Below, piece by piece: positions 17,201 through 20,881 of a stretch of DNA of 20,881 bases (position 1 is its first letter; the number at the start of each line of letters is the position of its first letter). A program made the translations under genes and the position numbers. Below the pieces are notes generated by a model. It was not told the origin of the DNA. It saw nothing but the letters and a program-made list of their open reading frames with translations, and did not search any database. Source of the stretch: Polaromonas sp. (lineage in GTDB: Bacteria > Pseudomonadota > Gammaproteobacteria > Burkholderiales > Burkholderiaceae_C); the NCBI GenBank assembly GCA_014376885.1, contig JACMQR010000206.1, forward strand, positions 1 to 20,881, read 5' to 3'.

Positions 17201-18411
17201 AGGGTAAAACCGGCGGCTATGCCAAGATTGCCCGCGACATGACCGAAAGCCTGTCACAGCAGGCCAGCCACGAGGAAATGCTGGCCATGGAAAAGCAGGC
17301 CAACGAACTCAAAGACCAGTTCCTGGCGGTGATGTCCCACGAGCTCAAGCATCCGCTGAACCTGATCCAGGTCAACACCGAGCTGTTGCTCAGCCAGCCG
17401 GAGGTGCGCCTGCTGCCGCAGGCCGTGCGCGCGGGCCAGACCATTCGCAGCGCGGTGGTCAGCCAGACCAAGATCATCGACGATCTGCTGGACCTGTCGC
17501 GCGCCCGGACCGGCAAGCTGACCATGCGCCTGGCGCCGGTCGATCTGACCGAGCTGGCCGCATCGATCGCTACCGCAGCGCGCGAAGCGGCCAGAGCAAA
17601 AAACCTGGCGCTGAAATTTGACAGCCAGGAGGCGCACCTGTACGGCCTGTGCGACCGGGTGCGCACCGAGCAGGTGCTCTGGAACCTGATCAACAACGCC
17701 ATCAAATTCACTCCCGAGGGCGGTTGCATCACCGTGCAGCTGGGGCGCGACGACACATTTGCGCGCCTGTCGGTCGTCGACACCGGCCAGGGAGTGGACC
17801 CGGAATTCTTGCCGCATATTTTTGGCATGTTCGTCCAGGCGCCCGACCACAAGGGCGCCAACGGCAATGCCGGGCTCGGTGTCGGCCTGACCCTGGTGCA
17901 CGACCTGACGGTGGCCCAGGGCGGCAAGGTGCTGGCCGATTCTGCCGGGGTCGGCCAGGGCGCCACCTTCACCGTCTGGCTGCCGCTTGCCCAGACCAGC
18001 TCGCCCAGCGAAACCACGCCCTTGCGCAGCGGAACCCTCAAAGGGATGCGGATTTTGGCCGTCGATGACATGGTCGATCTGCTGGAGCCATTTTCTGCCC
18101 TGCTGCGGCTCGAAGGGGCGTCGGTCGACATGGCCACCAGCGGCGCGCAGGCGCTGGCGCTGCTGGAAAAAGGCAGCTATGAGCTGATGATTTCGGACCT
18201 GGGCATGCCCCATATGGACGGCTACGAGCTGATTCGCGAGGTTCGCAAGCACCCGCAATTGCGCCAGCTCAAGGCGATTGCGCTCAGCGGCTACGGCCGG
18301 CAGGTCGACACGGTGCGCGCCTTGCAAAGCGGCTTTGATGCCCACCTGTCAAAACCCGCCACCGTGGCCCATATTTGCCAGAGCATTGCGCAGCTGGTTC
18401 CAAACGGCTAG
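14296..18411 (+). CDS. CheB-CheR-PAS hybrid sensor histidine kinase with receiver
   Basis: This 1371-residue soluble protein has no membrane segment. In order: a CheB methylesterase domain (about 22-200; triad S32 in GASAGG, H59 in HLSPDH, D151 in GTGADG) without the usual CheB receiver; a CheR methyltransferase domain (about 236-495; SAM loop VVGCATGEE at 339-347, TNFFRDP, CCRNLLIYLD); a PAS-like region (about 530-650); a Glu-rich coiled coil (about 667-745); two PAS domains (about 752-860 and 875-983); HisKA with H1015 in MSHELKHPLN; a HATPase with NLINNAIKF, DTGQG and GLGVGLTLV; and a receiver with D1301 in SDLGMPHMDG. Known relatives combine methylation enzymes with a kinase; inputs and targets are usually unknown, and no receptor or other che gene is in this window. 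ATG 14296 precedes the CheB core closely; its Shine-Dalgarno is weak. Confidence 0.94.
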   Translation: MTDLHDASPDPARTDELIKSSLNFPVVGLGASAGGLQALLRFFEKMPPANGMAFVVILHLSPDHESNVAEILQRVTRMPVAQVNAPTHIEASHVYVIAPSHDLSMNDGQLVPSQPVRARGAHLAIDLFFRTLAEVHQERAIAIVLSGTGADGAAGLARVKGEGGLTMAQSPEDAQYDGMPKAAIATGAVDFVINAAEMPQRLVDLWANASRISLPKNANTAFKAQQTESDAAARTDEEALRDIVALLCIHSKNDFRQYKRATVLRRIERRMQVNSMPDLAAYLAYLRAHPEEARPLLQDMLISVTNFFRDPGAFEALEHDVLAQLLHNRPADDAVRVWVVGCATGEEAYSITMLIKEQMDLQQSGSELQVFATDIDDRAVAFGRNGLYPASIAADVSAARLQNFFMAEKDCFRVSKPVREKVLFASHNVLRDPPFSRIDLICCRNLLIYLDKAAQARVLATLRFALKPSGHLFLGSSESADAAPKLFTLVDKKSRIYKANPNGSAMRHLLLATDFPRERLVFSQRGPDRRAPRPASFAELHRKLIDQVVLPSVLIDGEHNILHLSENVGKFLLPGSGSPSVNLLDNAQAELRAELRTAIYQAKNGGKPVKTQAIAIRRGDSRLLVEMTVRFFGQDGSEPALTLVMFDEVPEKPPSVMSENVDQAHQRLVGQMENEIKRLKEDLQGTIEQTETSTEELKALNEEQQAVNEELRSATEELETSKEELQSINEELTTVNFELKAKVDETGMMNDDLQNLITSSDIATVFVDRNLLIKRFTPKAASIFNLIDADIDRPLLDITHKLDYPLLAADALDMLKTLKLIERPVSSSDGRHYLAQIRPYRTSDNYIDGVVLSFVDVTALRMAQEQLRAGEEQLRIAAETTKDYAILTIDEQGSITSWNLGAQRMFGYGQQEMIGQPFALLFTAPDRAAGAPEEELRVAHEEGRRLDERWHLRKDGSTFYCNGVMTRLEGKTGGYAKIARDMTESLSQQASHEEMLAMEKQANELKDQFLAVMSHELKHPLNLIQVNTELLLSQPEVRLLPQAVRAGQTIRSAVVSQTKIIDDLLDLSRARTGKLTMRLAPVDLTELAASIATAAREAARAKNLALKFDSQEAHLYGLCDRVRTEQVLWNLINNAIKFTPEGGCITVQLGRDDTFARLSVVDTGQGVDPEFLPHIFGMFVQAPDHKGANGNAGLGVGLTLVHDLTVAQGGKVLADSAGVGQGATFTVWLPLAQTSSPSETTPLRSGTLKGMRILAVDDMVDLLEPFSALLRLEGASVDMATSGAQALALLEKGSYELMISDLGMPHMDGYELIREVRKHPQLRQLKAIALSGYGRQVDTVRALQSGFDAHLSKPATVAHICQSIAQLVPNG

Positions 18412-18412
18412 T

Positions 18413-18566
18413 GTCGCGTCAGGCGCAAAGTGTCGGGAGATCGCGTCGCCAGCGGCGTGCAGCGTAAGGCGCAGACCGCAGCCCTGGCTCAAGCCCGGGC
18501 CTAGGCTGCAATGCGGCGATGCGCGGCGCTGGCCAGCAAGAACCGGCAGTTTACGTTTGACGCGAC
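18413..18566. mobile_element. Putative small non-autonomous element bounded by inverted repeats
   Basis: The bases at 18413-18436 and the reverse complement of 18543-18566 match at 19 of 24 positions, with a perfect outer block GTCGCGTCA. The 154-base segment starts two bases after the kinase stop codon and encodes nothing recognisable. Size and terminal symmetry suggest a MITE or insertion-sequence remnant. I see no clear target-site duplication and cannot assign a transposase family. Confidence 0.4.
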
Positions 18567-18720
18567 GCCAGCAGCCCGGGCTGTGCTTCGTTGCTCAGCA
18601 ATGGTGGCATCGAAAGGCTGCGGGCGACACCTTCACCGGTCTGCGCTTGCCCAGCCGGAAGGCTCTGGCCAGCGCCAGCGCTTTGCGCCCCAAGGCCGGG
18701 TGTACCATGCCATCCTGTCG

Positions 18721-18800
18721 GCTACCCGGCTACCCGGCTACCCGGCTACCCGGCTACCCGGCTACCCGGCTACCCGGCTACCTGGTTACCCGGCTACCTG
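18721..18800. repeat. 8-base tandem repeat (GCTACCCG), about 10 copies
   Basis: Seven perfect GCTACCCG units (18721-18776) are followed by three degenerate ones (GCTACCTG, GTTACCCG, GCTACCTG). The array ends 26 bases before the ATG of the next gene, so it lies where a promoter or leader would be. Because the unit is not a multiple of three, it is not protein repeat DNA. Copy number is likely to vary by slippage and could change expression of the downstream gene. Confidence 0.95.
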
Positions 18801-18826
18801 TTTACCGATCGCCAACCATCCACACC

Positions 18827-19537
18827 ATGACCCTCCAACCATCCAGCGCGCCGCCGCGTGAACACCACCGGGCAGCCGGGGCAGGGGCGGTGCAGCAGAT
18901 CGAAGCCGCCCGCTATGCCGTTCTCCGGCGTCTGGCGCCCAGCTTGCGTCACCAGATGGTCCGGCCCTTGCAGCCCATCGGGCTGATCTATGGTGTCATG
19001 CGCCACAAGCTGTCGGCCGCACAGCCCGACCTGCAGTCAGTCAGGCAGGAGGCTGAAAAAATCAACGACTTTGCCAAGGCGGCCATCGACGAATGCATGG
19101 ACATGGGAACCTGGCTGTCGCCCGAGCCAGGCGTCTTGACCCGCATGGACACAGGCGTCGGGGAGTGCGTCGGGTTGATGGCGACAATGCTGCATTTTTC
19201 TGGTTTTCGCCTGACCAACGAGGTTGAAACCCTGCCACTGATGGTGCTGCGCGATGCCGTGCGCACGGTCTTGAGCGCGGTGCTGTTTGCCGTGACCGAT
19301 GCGCTGTCCGAGCCCGCCGCCCTGGTCATCCGCGCCACTGCCGGTATGGCCGAGGTCACGCTGTCGGTGTTCATCAGTCCGTCCGGTGAAGGCAGCGTGG
19401 AGCGTTATGACGACGGCTGCCGGATGCTGGCCTGGGACGATGTGCAGGCGCTGGCAGCGGCCGCGCAGGTCATGCTGGCGCGCCAGGACCAGCTGGTGAC
19501 CCTGCGCTTTGCCGCTGTGCAGCCGGCTCCGGCCTAA
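18827..19537 (+). CDS. Uncharacterised protein, degenerate histidine-kinase/phosphotransfer-like
   Basis: This 236-residue soluble protein is not one I recognise by name. After a flexible Pro/Ala-rich start of about 20 residues, residues 25-110 look all-helical and include APSLRHQMVRPLQPIGLIYGVM. This resembles the H-box helix of histidine kinases (HExxxPLxxI), with H42 at the phospho-acceptor position and Arg in place of Glu. Residues about 120-230 resemble an alpha/beta domain where a HATPase would be (LRDAVRTVLSAVLFAVTDAL, then VIRATAGMAEVTLSVFI). However, the N-box Asn and the glycine-rich ATP boxes are absent, so it should not bind ATP. The layout recalls ChpT-type phosphotransferases. 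Lying 415 bases after the hybrid kinase on the same strand, it could relay phosphate from that kinase. The fold assignment is inference. ATG 18827 follows the tandem repeat closely; no good Shine-Dalgarno is visible. Confidence 0.6.
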   Translation: MTLQPSSAPPREHHRAAGAGAVQQIEAARYAVLRRLAPSLRHQMVRPLQPIGLIYGVMRHKLSAAQPDLQSVRQEAEKINDFAKAAIDECMDMGTWLSPEPGVLTRMDTGVGECVGLMATMLHFSGFRLTNEVETLPLMVLRDAVRTVLSAVLFAVTDALSEPAALVIRATAGMAEVTLSVFISPSGEGSVERYDDGCRMLAWDDVQALAAAAQVMLARQDQLVTLRFAAVQPAPA

Positions 19538-19601
19538 GCCTGCGTCTGCGCGCGTCACCAGGAACAAGTTGATTTTGAATTCCCGCCGTGAAGACGCCGC
19601 C

Positions 19602-20565
19602 ATGCCCAGGCCCTGCAAAGCTAAAAGTATCATGGTGCTGGGCACAAGCAGCGGCGCTGGCAAAAGCTGGCTGACAACAGCGCTGTGCCGCTATTACGCC
19701 CGGCGAACCGGCAAGCAGCCAGGGCGGCGAAATCGGCAGCGCCCAGTACTTTCAGGCCCTGGCCGACCGGGCGGTGCCCGATGCGCGGATGAACCCGCTT
19801 CTGCTTGAGCCTGAAAACGATACCCACAGCCAGGTCGTGCTGATGGGCCAGGTGCATGCCCAACTGTCGCGCCTGGACTGGCGCAGCCGCAGCGAACAGG
19901 TCTGGCCGGTGGTGGCACAGGCGCTGGACGAACTGCTGACCGAAAACGACGTGGTGTGATTGAGGGCGCGGGGTCGCCGGCCGAAATCCAACCTCAGGTC
20001 AGGCGACCTCGTCAGCATGCGCGTGGCGCTGCACGCCAACGCCGCCTGCCTGCTGGTGAGCGACATCGACCGGGGCGGCGCGTTTGCCCATTTGTACGGC
20101 ACCTAGGCAATGCTCGACGCCGCCGAGAAAAAGTTGATCAAGGGCTTCGTGCTGAACAAGTTGCGGGGCGATGCCGGTTTGCTGGCGCCGGGGCCGTGCA
20201 AATGCTCAGGGGTCTGACCGGCGTGCCCATGGTCGCCACCTTGCCCATGTGGCCACTGGGCCAGCTTGTCGCATGTCACGGTGCAGGGCTGCGAAATTCA
20301 CCATGGCCCGACCGCGCCGCAGGCGGCAATGGCAGAGGCGGGCAATGTGGCGTGCCCGGTAATGCCCGAAGGGCTGGCCTGGCAAAACGGCGCGGGCAAT
20401 TTGCTGGGGCTGCATCTTCATGGCATGTTTGAAGTCGCGCGCGTGCTGCAGGCCCTGTTTGCCGCGGCGACGCTCACGCTCGACTCGGTTTTTGACGGGC
20501 TGGCGGACTACATCGACCGTCACTTTGGGCCGGGCGTCCTGCAGGGGCTGCTTGCGGCGGACTGA
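19602..20565 (+). pseudogene. cobQ: Cobyric acid synthase pseudogene, multiply broken
   Basis: Intact CobQ (about 480-500 residues) amidates cobyrinate diamide in cobalamin synthesis. Here its pieces are in order but in shifting frames. (1) 19602-19720: IMVLGTSSGAGKSWLTTALCRYYARR, the P-loop. (2) About 19727-19956: GGEIGSAQYFQALADRAVP through NDVV, after loss of the KAQNMSNN region. (3) 19959-19988: [10 protein letters not shown], after a 2-base loss that creates a TGA. (4) About 20010-20193: [29 protein letters not shown], then TAG at 20104 where Trp is expected, then [15 protein letters not shown]. (5) About 20194-20250: GLTGVPMVATLPMW. (6) About 20275-20565: EIHHG through FGPGVLQGLL, the C-terminus. 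Roughly 200 residues, including the glutamine-amidotransferase Cys region, are missing between (5) and (6). No other cobalamin gene is in view. Confidence 0.92.
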
Positions 20566-20649
20566 CTGCCCGGCTCGCTTCTGGCGGCGCGCTGCCGGGC
20601 CCCGCACGCTGCATGAAGGCGACAGCGCCTGGGCTGGCCAGCCGGCGAC

Positions 20650-20706
20650 CCGGGTTTTTGCAGGATTTTTCAACCCGGTTGGCGTGTAAGGTTTCTTCTC
20701 ACGCCA
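20650..20706. promoter_or_regulatory. Two adjacent stem-loops upstream of the exported-protein gene
   Basis: CCGGGTT (20650-20656) pairs with AACCCGG (20672-20678). One base later TGGCGTG (20680-20686) pairs with CACGCCA (20700-20706). Both stems are perfect 7-mers. T-rich loops but no terminal T-run make them poor terminators. They could be in the leader of the next gene or be remnants of the cobQ 3' region. The rest of the 225-base gap (20566-20790) holds nothing I recognise. Confidence 0.35.
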
Positions 20707-20790
20707 GCTGCCTAGGTTTTCCTACACGGAACAAGGCTGGGTGGGCACGATTCTGAATGAGGTTTTTTCACCATCCATCAGGAGCCAGGC

Positions 20791-20881
20791 ATGCCGAATT
20801 TTGCAAGAAAAAATAATCTTTGCGCCGTAGCGGTCGCCAGCGCCCTGGCGCTTGCAGGCGCGCTGCCGGTCCATGCGTCGA
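20791..20881 (+). CDS. Exported protein, N-terminal fragment (signal peptide only)
   Basis: The ATG at 20791 is preceded by AGGAG (20780-20784) at a 6-base spacing, a convincing ribosome site. The 30 visible codons encode a classical Sec signal peptide: basic start (MPNFARKNN), hydrophobic core (about residues 11-25, Ala/Leu/Val-rich) and a probable signal-peptidase I site after VHA. The mature protein lies beyond the window edge, so its function cannot be said. Confidence 0.75.
   Translation, partial: MPNFARKNNLCAVAVASALALAGALPVHAS

Larger units (their letters stand above)
18412..18826. other. 415-base gap after the kinase gene, repeat-rich
   Basis: It contains a segment bounded by 24-base imperfect inverted repeats (18413-18566), about 150 bases with no recognisable content (18567-18720), and an 8-base tandem repeat array (18721-18800). 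Open frames crossing it run through repeats and do not look like proteins. Confidence 0.6.

Noticed and set aside
18721..18800. Possible CRISPR-like array
   Set aside because: Units are 8 bases and contiguous with no spacers; there are no cas genes. It is a simple tandem repeat.
20568..20600. GCCCGGC/GCCGGGC hairpin after the cobQ remnant as a terminator
   Set aside because: The stem is real but there is no T-run, so I cannot support termination.

Overview
The window looks like a chromosomal piece of a GC-rich betaproteobacterium, most likely family Comamonadaceae (Polaromonas/Rhodoferax-like). This is inferred from protein style, strong G/C third-position bias, gene content, and short intergenic repeats that I recall as common in that family. 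No database could be consulted.

Layout. The left edge holds the 3' end of rnhA (RNase HI). Next comes a two-gene RND efflux operon on + (periplasmic adaptor, then HAE1-type inner-membrane pump) with no outer-membrane channel gene beside it. Facing it on the - strand is a molybdenum cofactor operon transcribed moaA-mobA-moeA; mobA and moeA overlap by 4 bases, and MoeA carries an apparent in-frame insertion made from a repeat-like sequence. Upstream of moaA, also on -, lie an aldehyde dehydrogenase, a YciA-like acyl-CoA thioesterase and a membrane H+-pyrophosphatase (hppA). hppA is divergent from soluble pyrophosphatase ppa, so two different ways of removing pyrophosphate (energy-conserving and heat-releasing) share one 305-base control region.

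The right third is dominated by a 1371-residue soluble signalling protein that fuses CheB methylesterase, CheR methyltransferase, a glutamate-rich coiled coil, PAS domains, histidine kinase and receiver. It is followed by a roughly 0.4 kb spacer that holds an inverted-repeat-bounded segment and an 8-base tandem repeat. Then comes a 236-residue protein that looks like a degenerate kinase dimerisation/phosphotransfer module. After that lies a heavily decayed cobyric acid synthase (cobQ) pseudogene with several frameshifts, a nonsense codon and a large internal deletion. The window ends in the signal peptide of a new exported protein.

The most interesting points are the pairing of the CheB-CheR-kinase fusion with a degenerate phosphotransfer-like protein, the repeat-derived insertion inside MoeA, the cobQ decay series, the inverted-repeat element directly after the kinase stop codon, and the divergent hppA/ppa control region. 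I see no CRISPR array, tRNA, rRNA, transposase gene or phage gene.
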